Source: a virus. Taken from it: a DNA stretch of 31,844 nucleotides. The DNA lies in IMG/VR virus record IMGVR_UViG_3300013093_000167, positions 1-31,844 of that record; one strand, written 5' to 3'. Of the stretch, positions 7,439 to 14,095 are shown in pieces. A program made the position numbers and the translations under genes. The notes beneath the pieces are model-generated. The model made no database searches. It worked only from the letters and a program-made list of their open reading frames with translations, and was not told where the DNA came from. Position 1 is the first letter of the stretch. Every line of letters starts with the position of its first letter.

Positions 7439-8549
7439 CGCCCTAAGTCAGTATGATTTCACGCAGATACCGTTTGAACGCATAACACGTTTTGGTCAGC
7501 GCACGCTTTTATACAGAGATCTATTCTGCGTGAGCTGGCTACTGGGAAGATACTGCAACTACAACTGTAGCTATTGCTGGCCTTACGCACGCAGCAATAC
7601 CAAAGATTATCGACCAATAGAACTAAATCTCATGACCATGGACGAGATAAAGAGGCAGAGCAGAGAACGCAATTTCAACAGCTTTCACTTCAGTTTCAGC
7701 GGCGGCGAGCCCACTGTATATCCTGATTATCTGCGTCTGTTGGAACATTACAGCAATGATACTGCTAACTGCAATTACCAAAGCGTTCACATGACCAGCA
7801 ACATCTCTCAGGGCTTGAGATGGTTTGAGAAATACGTTTCGGCTACCAAAGATCTGCATCGTGTCAGTGTGACGGCTAGCTGGCATCGAGAGCAGGGGAT
7901 CAAGCAAGGCGATCTAAAAGGTCACACTGAAAAGTTTGCCGACAAGCTGGTGTTCCTTCAAGAGAACGACGTGCAGGTTACTGTAAACACGGTCATGGTG
8001 CCAGAATGGTTTGATACGCTGTATGCTGAAGCTGAGTACTTCCTCAACCGAGGTATAAATGTCACTCTTAAACCACAGAGCGATCCAACTGCCAGCAAAG
8101 TAGTTGATGGTTACAGCAAAGATCAGATGGCTATCCTGCACAATGGCATGCCGCAGAGAGATTTTACTGCTGTTAAAAGCAAGATAGCTAGACCTAAACC
8201 AAAGGTCAGCATGCAGAAAATGAGCATCGACAAGGGCGACGATGCTACTGTACCTCAGATAATGCAGGTAGAGTTTGAAGATGATACTGGTAAAAAATGG
8301 TACATGGATCAAGCTGAGAGATTCAACGCATTCAACTTTAACAATTTCAAAGGTTGGGATTGTGAGAGCGGTTATCGCAGCATAATCATCCGAGAACCAG
8401 ACGGTTCTATCAAGCGCAGCTACAGCTGCCAAGATAAACCCTTGGGTTATATAGAAACTGGATTCTCCCTGTTTGATTCTCCCATGCCCTGCATCAGCGA
8501 TGCTTGTGTCAGCAGTGCTGACAGCAAGATACCAAAGAGTCGACGTTGA
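7431..8549 (+). CDS. Radical SAM protein
   Basis: This 372-residue protein has CNYNCSYC (C42, C46, C49) and SGGEPT (90-95). The context WLLGRYC...CWPYAR parallels the 5599-6879 enzyme. The C-terminal third contains a GWDCESGYR segment, a SYSC, and MPCISDAC, a thinner set of possible auxiliary-cluster cysteines than its relative has. The ATG overlaps the SDR stop by 8 nt. Both the family relationship and the shared neighbourhood suggest that it works on a substrate related to that of the 5599-6879 enzyme, but this is inference. Confidence 0.87.
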   Translation: MNDALSQYDFTQIPFERITRFGQRTLLYRDLFCVSWLLGRYCNYNCSYCWPYARSNTKDYRPIELNLMTMDEIKRQSRERNFNSFHFSFSGGEPTVYPDYLRLLEHYSNDTANCNYQSVHMTSNISQGLRWFEKYVSATKDLHRVSVTASWHREQGIKQGDLKGHTEKFADKLVFLQENDVQVTVNTVMVPEWFDTLYAEAEYFLNRGINVTLKPQSDPTASKVVDGYSKDQMAILHNGMPQRDFTAVKSKIARPKPKVSMQKMSIDKGDDATVPQIMQVEFEDDTGKKWYMDQAERFNAFNFNNFKGWDCESGYRSIIIREPDGSIKRSYSCQDKPLGYIETGFSLFDSPMPCISDACVSSADSKIPKSRR

Positions 8550-9283
8550 GATTTCCTTTTTTAGAAAATAATCAATTGGTTTTAATAGAATATGTTCCAG
8601 GTAGTTCTGGCCAACTATTAACGCGCCTATGGTTTGAGCTTGATGCTAGGATAGGTTATGATAATCCTGAGATCATGAACCAAACGCACAAGACTGCGCA
8701 TCCGGCATCGGGGGAGATCAATCTAGATATACTGTTACCAAAGCGAATGCATGATTGGTTTTTAGACAAGTGTGAACCCGGATCTTGCTACGATTACATG
8801 TCATATTTGGAAATTTTCAGTGCGTCGTTGTATGCCCTGCGTTATCGAGATCCTTGCTACGGTGTTGAGAACGAGTTCTATAAATCTCGAGATGCAGCAC
8901 CAATTGGTAACGTTGTGTTACATTCGCTACACGGCTGGGACCATGTGCTGCCAATTGAAGAGATCAGAGACCATGGTTGTAACGTTAGACTGATCAGGCT
9001 GATACCAAATAGTCCTGTTGGTAGAAGGTATCAGTATGCTAGAGCACAAGCATGTTATCCTCTGGATCCTCATAGCTGGCGCAGTTCAATAAGACGATTC
9101 AATGCCAAACCAACTGATGATGCTTTTGATTTTGTCTCATTGTTGGTGAGCAAAGACAGCGACAGCATAATAGATTGGTTAGTGTCTCAGATTGGCCAAC
9201 ATTTGCGACAAGACAAATTGACTAAAGTACGCCAGATATTAGAAATCTATTATTCAAGAGTAGTGGATAATTTGGAGATATAA
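8546..9283 (+). CDS. Unknown protein with a Gly-rich N-terminal loop
   Basis: This 245-residue protein is not confidently recognised. Its N-terminus (residues 9-27) is a hydrophobic strand followed by PGSSGQ and a helix, which recalls the first strand and loop of P-loop or sulfotransferase-like proteins, but there is no proper GxxGxGK[ST]. Later parts contain a VVLHSLHGW segment and an RLIRLIPNS strand. The start is TTG at 8546, overlapping the upstream TGA; the next ATG (MNQTHK) would delete the conserved-looking strand. It ends with a one-base overlap (TAATG) with the kinase-like gene, so it is co-translated with it. Confidence 0.65.
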   Translation: MRFPFLENNQLVLIEYVPGSSGQLLTRLWFELDARIGYDNPEIMNQTHKTAHPASGEINLDILLPKRMHDWFLDKCEPGSCYDYMSYLEIFSASLYALRYRDPCYGVENEFYKSRDAAPIGNVVLHSLHGWDHVLPIEEIRDHGCNVRLIRLIPNSPVGRRYQYARAQACYPLDPHSWRSSIRRFNAKPTDDAFDFVSLLVSKDSDSIIDWLVSQIGQHLRQDKLTKVRQILEIYYSRVVDNLEI

Positions 9284-9849
9284 TGAGTTTCACATTATGG
9301 CAAACTGATAGATCATCTAGAGGATCGCTAGCTGAAGTGTGGATTGATGTAGAAAACAATCTATGCCAAAAATTATATAAAACAGATGGTACTTCGATAA
9401 CTGGTAAGCAACCCTACCATACAGATAAAAATGAAATCGAAAAGCTATGGAACAATGAAATCCATTGGAGCAGTCGATTAAAAGGAGAATGGCTTTTAGA
9501 AACGCTTGAATTCGGAGCATTACCCGATGATGCTGGTTTCTATATCATACAGCCTTATTCTCCAGACCTAATACACTTGTATGAAGGTGGTTTGACCATA
9601 AAGCAACACATACCAGATGTGGTTGATCAGATCATAGAAATGTTCAAATTTTTCCAACTACATGATATGTACAAGTTCAATCATGCTATGAGCAATCTAA
9701 CAGCTGTATCGGGCAAGATAAAAGCCTTTGATTTCAAATATGCGTCTGCAAGGATACCAGCGCATCGACCGCAGGAGATACACTGCATAGATGCTTGGTT
9801 ATCTAAGATAGATCCAACACTAAAAGAAAAACTGAGACCCTACGTGTGA
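9283..9849 (+). CDS. Kinase-fold-like protein (possible small-molecule kinase)
   Basis: The 188-residue product resembles a shortened protein-kinase-like fold: a beta-rich N-terminal lobe, NEIHWSSRL with E59 as a possible helix-C glutamate, a hinge-like YIIQPYS (87-93), then HDMYKFNHAMSNL (127-139) in the place of the catalytic loop, with D128 and N138, and AFDFKYA (148-154) with D150 in the place of DFG. The glycine loop is poor. Such features are typical of lipopolysaccharide or aminoglycoside kinase relatives. It could be a sugar or metabolite kinase, or an inactive pseudokinase. It is coupled to its neighbours by 1-nt and 4-nt overlaps. Confidence 0.5.
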   Translation: MSFTLWQTDRSSRGSLAEVWIDVENNLCQKLYKTDGTSITGKQPYHTDKNEIEKLWNNEIHWSSRLKGEWLLETLEFGALPDDAGFYIIQPYSPDLIHLYEGGLTIKQHIPDVVDQIIEMFKFFQLHDMYKFNHAMSNLTAVSGKIKAFDFKYASARIPAHRPQEIHCIDAWLSKIDPTLKEKLRPYV

Positions 9850-10607
9850 AAGATATCTTGTTACAACAGAGCAACGCGATCAGAACTTTGGTCTTGCCAG
9901 AGGTGTTATCTGTGGTCAATTCCGTGCCTGTGGATTACGATAGCGTAATCAAATACACCACTGGCATTATTGCTTGGCTTAAACCGATGATCGATCTATC
10001 CGATTTTAGTGTATATCCAACCAATGGCATTACCGAAGGATTGAATTGGTGGTATGGACGAGAATCTCGATCTGTTGAGATCAATGCTGGAGACTATCAA
10101 TGGATAGAAAGCAAGACTGTTGGTTCACAGGAAATACATTACATGAGTGTTCCCAGTGCTATAGATGGCAATCATGTTGATATACCAACTCATGTTCCTG
10201 TAGCACTAGATATAGCATATGTAGGAAGCACTGCTATCAAGAAAATAGATATTGCAGACAACGTGGAATATGTGTTCTATAGCCTGAGCAAGAGTTTTGG
10301 TATTAGGAATGTGCGAACAGGATGGATCTTCACACGAACGCCTGATCGCAAATTAGAAGAATTAGTGTACGGAGCAAAGTATTACAACTATCATGCTCGT
10401 AACGTATCTGAAAAAATCATATCGAGTTTTGCTCTTGATCATGTCTACAATAGATTGCGTGATCAGCAAGAGGATATCAGTAGCAAGCTAGAACTACAAC
10501 CCAGCGACAGCGTCTGGTTAGCAACTACTACTCACGACGATTACCAAAAGTTTCGAAGAAAAGATAACGTGGCGCGATTGTGTTTAGCGCCACTATATAA
10601 AACATAG
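9846..10607 (+). CDS. PLP-dependent aminotransferase-like protein (compact)
   Basis: This 253-residue protein has TNGITEGLNWW (59-69), equivalent to the phosphate-binding loop before the PLP-stacking residue; VALDIAY (119-125) with D122 and Y125; and YSLSKSFGIRNVRTGW (145-160) with K149 as the Schiff-base lysine and R154/R157 near the PLP phosphate. It is shorter than usual class I enzymes and lacks most of the C-terminal domain. The start is GTG at 9846, overlapping the upstream stop by 4 nt. Together with the - strand gene at 2082-2936 it makes two minimal PLP enzymes in one cassette. Its substrate is unknown. Confidence 0.76.
   Translation: MKDILLQQSNAIRTLVLPEVLSVVNSVPVDYDSVIKYTTGIIAWLKPMIDLSDFSVYPTNGITEGLNWWYGRESRSVEINAGDYQWIESKTVGSQEIHYMSVPSAIDGNHVDIPTHVPVALDIAYVGSTAIKKIDIADNVEYVFYSLSKSFGIRNVRTGWIFTRTPDRKLEELVYGAKYYNYHARNVSEKIISSFALDHVYNRLRDQQEDISSKLELQPSDSVWLATTTHDDYQKFRRKDNVARLCLAPLYKT
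10569..10593 (+). other. Hairpin at the end of the aminotransferase gene
   Basis: GTGGCGC (10569-10575) pairs perfectly with GCGCCAC (10587-10593) around an 11-nt loop, inside the last codons before the stop at 10607. The following bases are TATATAAAAC, not a T run, so it may be a transcript-stabilising or attenuating hairpin ahead of the oxygenase gene, or it may have no role. Confidence 0.3.
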
Positions 10608-10621
10608 AAGGGATATCAGTC

Positions 10622-11269
10622 ATGCACAAGCCTTGTTACGAATTAAATCTCGACATACCGTCCGATCTAAAATCTCGTGTATCTGATATCTGGGAAGAGA
10701 TAAAGAACAAGAACAGAAAATATCTGCAACCAGAAGCATTGAAATCTGAATATCCAGACCTTTGGGAGGTTCTTGGACCCTTAAAAGATTGGTTTGCTCC
10801 CAAGGTACGATTGATAAACCATGTAGCAGATGAGCTTGGCACATCAGCTATACATCTTGATGTCAATGAACATCTCCAATATGAGAATGTCAGCGCAGAT
10901 TCTATCACTCAGTGTGCTCTAAACATTCCACTGTTCGAGCCAGTTGGTGATATCACTCGTTGGTGGCGTCAGAAAAATCCAGATATAATCATGCCATACG
11001 ATTTTTGGATAGGTGATGGCACTGATCTAGCTTCTCACAAGACCAACAACAACAAGTATGAGATGGAATGCATCTACGAGTTTGAAATCAAAAATCGTCC
11101 TGTGCTGTTTAGGACAGGGATCTGGCATAACGTTGAGCAGGTTAAACCAAGCATTAGGACCATGCTAAGCTTCCATGCGCACTATACTATAGACTGGGAT
11201 AGCCTGGTAGATGTTGCCAAGCGCACTGGTTTGCTTATTGAGCCGACTTATTCTGCTTATAACGATTGA
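10622..11269 (+). CDS. 2OG-Fe(II) oxygenase-like protein (AspH-like)
   Basis: The 215-residue product fits a double-stranded beta-helix dioxygenase: H78-L-D80 as the first two iron ligands, then LFRTGIWHNV with H169 as the third ligand, and R179 in the 2-oxoglutarate-binding position on the last strand. The C-terminal third aligns by eye with the 11765-12352 protein (shared F-x-T-G-x-W-H-x-V and a G-x-L-I-E ending), so the two are paralogues on opposite strands. An AGAAGGG ribosome-binding site precedes the ATG. The last 35 bp overlap the end of the - strand operon. Confidence 0.72.
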   Translation: MHKPCYELNLDIPSDLKSRVSDIWEEIKNKNRKYLQPEALKSEYPDLWEVLGPLKDWFAPKVRLINHVADELGTSAIHLDVNEHLQYENVSADSITQCALNIPLFEPVGDITRWWRQKNPDIIMPYDFWIGDGTDLASHKTNNNKYEMECIYEFEIKNRPVLFRTGIWHNVEQVKPSIRTMLSFHAHYTIDWDSLVDVAKRTGLLIEPTYSAYND

Positions 11270-11768
11270 AAACTTCATTGCTGGCGTACGGCCAACCAGA
11301 GATATTCAATCTTCGGCCTGAGCAATGATCCACAGCATGCATGAATCCAGTGGTGCACAACAGCAATCTATTGCGTCTTGGCAAGATTGAAAAGCCTTCT
11401 GCTGTGAAGGCCCCGTCTTGCTCATCGGTCAGATACAGCATGAATACCCAGTCACCGTAGATCTCTGGATCTTCTTTGTGAGGAGCACAAAAACTGTTCT
11501 CGTCAAATTCTTTGGCAAACAGATGAACCGGTGTGAGATTCTCTCGATCAATTGGTTTTGAGGTTAGCTGTTCTATCTTATCCAGCAGTTGATTCTTGAG
11601 ATTGCCATTTTGAATGCCAGAATTGATCATGAACCAGTCATACTCAGTTCGTTCTTTCATAACATGGGGGCCTGATGAATCTAAATGTATGCGCTTGCCC
11701 TGATCTATGACTTTTTCCAATTCGCCGAGGTATTCCTCTGACAGGAAGTTATCTTGTATGATAATCAT
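11235..11768 (-). CDS. 2OG-Fe(II) oxygenase, prolyl-4-hydroxylase-like
   Basis: This 177-residue protein begins MIIIQDNFLS, typical of small prolyl-hydroxylase-like oxygenases. The expected ligands are visible: H97 with D100 (or E99), then GFMHAV with H144, and R152/R153 for 2-oxoglutarate, inside strands with VFMLYLTD and RRLNISGW. Start 11768 is chosen because it gives an ATGA overlap with the preceding gene; a longer frame to 11885 would lie wholly inside that gene. It is the last gene of the - strand operon, and its 3' end overlaps the convergent oxygenase gene. Substrate may be a protein proline or a free metabolite. Confidence 0.75.
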   Translation of the reverse strand: MIIIQDNFLSEEYLGELEKVIDQGKRIHLDSSGPHVMKERTEYDWFMINSGIQNGNLKNQLLDKIEQLTSKPIDRENLTPVHLFAKEFDENSFCAPHKEDPEIYGDWVFMLYLTDEQDGAFTAEGFSILPRRNRLLLCTTGFMHAVDHCSGRRLNISGWPYASNEVFNRYKQNKSAQ

Positions 11769-12352
11769 CGTTCTATCAAGAATCCTTTCTCTCTGCAGTA
11801 TTCTACTGCGCCCTGCCACGTCACAAATGGATGGAAATGGAAACCAGCCATCCATCTTTCCTTGGTATATTTCACCGAATGCCATTGCCCTGTGTTGAAC
11901 AATATTGGTGGTTCACCAAGCGAGTATTCGTCAACGACTTTCAATTTCATCTTGTGCGCAATGTCTCGATGGGTCTTCCAGTCGTACTTTTTGGCTTCTA
12001 AATCAATGTACCACTTGGTTACTGTCGGATCTGGGTCTCCTAGGAGGATGTTAATCGTAGCATTGCGTGCCATGTTAGGTGGTATCTCACCTTCAAAGTG
12101 ATCCAGTTCATGTGCGTCAATATCAATATGCGGACCATAGTAGGTGTCAGCTGGTGCTCTCAAGAATCTCATGTTATTGAGAAAGCAATTATCAAACAAC
12201 TCATAAAAACGCGCCGTTTCGGGTCCAACCTGCTTGTAGTTTAGATATTCCGATGCTTGCCACGTTGCTGGCTGGTTTGGATAGAATTCGCGCAATTCAT
12301 TCTTGAGCTCTTCCAGTCTCGGAAAATCTAGTTCATAGGCACAATAGAACAT
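11765..12352 (-). CDS. 2OG-Fe(II) oxygenase-like protein, paralogue of 10622-11269
   Basis: The 195-residue protein has H75-I-D77 in a PHIDIDAH segment, followed by an N-rich strand (ATINILLG), then LFNTGQWHSV with H158 and R166, matching the H-x-D...H...R set of Fe(II)/2OG oxygenases of the aspartyl/asparaginyl hydroxylase type. The ending (GFLIER) and the F-N-T-G-x-W-H block parallel the + strand oxygenase ending at 11269. It overlaps the methyltransferase gene upstream by 20 nt and the next gene by 4 nt. Confidence 0.75.
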   Translation of the reverse strand: MFYCAYELDFPRLEELKNELREFYPNQPATWQASEYLNYKQVGPETARFYELFDNCFLNNMRFLRAPADTYYGPHIDIDAHELDHFEGEIPPNMARNATINILLGDPDPTVTKWYIDLEAKKYDWKTHRDIAHKMKLKVVDEYSLGEPPILFNTGQWHSVKYTKERWMAGFHFHPFVTWQGAVEYCREKGFLIER

Positions 12353-12953
12353 GTTCTTTATCCTTCATTTTGATACTCTTGGTAAGAAAACCGTATCTAT
12401 TTTTAGCTAGCTCATAGAATTCCAATTGATGAGTCCATGCGCCAACCATCAAGACTCCGCCGTCGTTGGCATATTTGATCCAGTAATCAGCTTGCTTTTG
12501 ATTCTCTTCTATTTCCGTGGTTATGTCTAGGATGCAGAGATCATAACCTATCTTCCATGGATAGGAAAACGGAGACGTGTCGAGTATCAATGTCGCATTC
12601 TCCATCTGTTGGAATGATTGTATGGTTAGATTGAAATCATAATTTCCATGATACTGTGTTGGAAAATACTTCTTGACTGCTTTCTTCCAATCGTGTTTCT
12701 TTAGTCGAGGGTCGATATTACCTTCGGCTTCACCTATGCTATAATCGCCCATGTTTGAGTTTGGTACATGTATGAGCTTGTCCTCATCTATGGTCTGCAC
12801 TCCGTAGACATGTCCTTGACCCTTTAGAAGTTCGTGGAACTTATAAGACAATCCGCCATAGTATGTCCCAATCTCTACGATGGTTTTTGGTTGATACTCG
12901 TCAAATACTTCCTTGAAGACCGGCCAATAAGAGCCTTCATGCATAGTGTACAT
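12333..12953 (-). CDS. Class I SAM-dependent methyltransferase-like protein
   Basis: The 206-residue product carries TIVEIGTYYGGLS, the motif I strand and glycine loop of a Rossmann methyltransferase, with a second acidic position in VQTIDED and a late DLCILDIT strand, followed by GGVLMVGAW. The pattern recalls the cephalosporin-hydroxylase/rhamnosyl O-methyltransferase group and other metabolite O-methyltransferases. The frame stays open to 13025, but the part before 12953 lies inside the preceding gene. ATG 12953 has an AAAGG about 11 nt upstream; ATG 12944 is an alternative with an 8-nt overlap. Confidence 0.68.
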   Translation of the reverse strand: MYTMHEGSYWPVFKEVFDEYQPKTIVEIGTYYGGLSYKFHELLKGQGHVYGVQTIDEDKLIHVPNSNMGDYSIGEAEGNIDPRLKKHDWKKAVKKYFPTQYHGNYDFNLTIQSFQQMENATLILDTSPFSYPWKIGYDLCILDITTEIEENQKQADYWIKYANDGGVLMVGAWTHQLEFYELAKNRYGFLTKSIKMKDKEHVLLCL

Positions 12954-13590
12954 AATCTTTGTAAACCTTTTCACTTCTGGCGATGAGTTCTTGATGCCTT
13001 TCCGGATTGAGCCATCCGATAACAAACACCAACAATCTATTATCGTCGCCTGGCGTTTTATCTACTCCGTGCATGCTGCCGTATGATTTCAACACAAAGC
13101 TGTCTGTGGTTTCCGGTACGTGGCAATACTTTTTCTCGGTTATCTTATTGTAAACCAACTGACCGTCTCGGACTTCTGGGTGGCCGTCAGACAGATATAA
13201 GCTGCTTCTGTCGCCAGCAATTATCATCCTGTATCCGCATGGTTCGGTCTGTAGCTGATGCTGTCGATAGTCTTCTGTTATTAATCGACAATTATCTTTA
13301 GGACCTTTATAGGTGGTATAACTGTCGTCTACGTGTGCAGCAACATCTTGATTGGCCCTCAGTAATTTGAGTAGAGTGATGCTTTCAAATGGAAAATATT
13401 CTTTGATATATTCAACCAATTCAGTGTGGATCGGTTTGAGCTTAGCTGGCGCATGCAGGGGCTCGCTAAGAGTCCATTCTGATATGTACTCTTCTTTCCA
13501 AAAATAGAAATCTACGTCGGGATTGAACTCATCGAGCACCTTCTGCTTGTGTTCAAACACTGGCAGATCCAATGGCATAAATCTAATCAT
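12937..13590 (-). CDS. 2OG-Fe(II) oxygenase-like protein
   Basis: This 217-residue protein has AAHVDDSY with H86 and D88 as the first iron ligands, YGSMHGVD with H174 as the third, and DNRLLVFVIGW with R185 as the 2-oxoglutarate-binding arginine. This spacing is normal for the prolyl-hydroxylase/AlkB-like superfamily, and cyanophages are known to carry many such enzymes. The 5' end overlaps the SDR gene by 8 nt and the 3' end overlaps the methyltransferase gene. It is a separate branch from the AspH-like pair, judging by the absence of the F-x-T-G-x-W-H block. Confidence 0.75.
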   Translation of the reverse strand: MIRFMPLDLPVFEHKQKVLDEFNPDVDFYFWKEEYISEWTLSEPLHAPAKLKPIHTELVEYIKEYFPFESITLLKLLRANQDVAAHVDDSYTTYKGPKDNCRLITEDYRQHQLQTEPCGYRMIIAGDRSSLYLSDGHPEVRDGQLVYNKITEKKYCHVPETTDSFVLKSYGSMHGVDKTPGDDNRLLVFVIGWLNPERHQELIARSEKVYKDYVHYA

Positions 13591-14095
13591 TTACCGCAGT
13601 CCTTTTGACGCCGTTGCCTATATGAATGCGTTTGATCTCATATGGCTTATTGTATATATAATGGATTGTTTCTACGATATCATTAAACTCGATGTCGCCG
13701 CCGTAGTTTTCGACGAATCCCAAGCAGATGTTGGTTATGCGGCAAGATCTTGCCAACGCTTGTAGTTCCTCACACATGGAATGTGCTGCTATTTTTTCTA
13801 CGGGATAGGTTTCGCTCACCAGTTCCCAGCTCTTAAGGCTTACCTTATCTACTCCGATGTTGAAGATGTGTTTTGGTTGGTAGCGCCAGCTATTAAAGAT
13901 GGCCTTGAGCATGGTAGCTTGTCCAAATCCACCATGTGCGGAGTTGATAAACACATCTATATCGCGGCAGTGTTCTACGATCTTGTCAGGAGAATTGATG
14001 TCAAATCCGTTTGTCCTACTGAAGCCCGCAGCATGGAAATGTTCAAAACAGGCTTTGCCTATGCCAGACGTATGTCCTGTGACTGCTACCTTCAT
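13583..14095 (-). CDS. Short-chain dehydrogenase/reductase (compact)
   Basis: The 170-residue product has TGHTSGIG (6-13), a clean SDR nucleotide-binding motif, FINSAHGG at 49-56 in the NNAG position, and Y97-x-x-x-K101 followed by AAHSM, the usual active-site helix. The catalytic serine position on the preceding strand (NIGVDK) is not conserved. It is well below the 230-250 residues of classical SDRs, so the C-terminal substrate loop is reduced. It follows the cobalamin-type radical-SAM gene with a 4-nt overlap, mirroring the radical-SAM/SDR pairing at 5599-7438. Confidence 0.8.
   Translation of the reverse strand: MKVAVTGHTSGIGKACFEHFHAAGFSRTNGFDINSPDKIVEHCRDIDVFINSAHGGFGQATMLKAIFNSWRYQPKHIFNIGVDKVSLKSWELVSETYPVEKIAAHSMCEELQALARSCRITNICLGFVENYGGDIEFNDIVETIHYIYNKPYEIKRIHIGNGVKRTAVND

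Noticed and set aside
7914-8432. 172-codon open frame on the - strand within the radical-SAM gene
   Set aside because: It is a shadow of a conserved radical-SAM gene; its translation shows no family, and it has no ribosome-binding site.
899-8549. A RiPP (ribosomal peptide) gene cluster
   Set aside because: Radical-SAM/SPASM-like enzymes suggest it, but there is no precursor with a recognisable leader/core, no protease or ABC exporter, and no RRE domain that I can see. Kept only as a hypothesis in the findings.
11769-11885. N-terminal extension of the prolyl-hydroxylase-like gene
   Set aside because: It lies entirely in the preceding gene in another frame; the ATGA junction at 11765-11768 and the MIIIQDNFL start are convincing.
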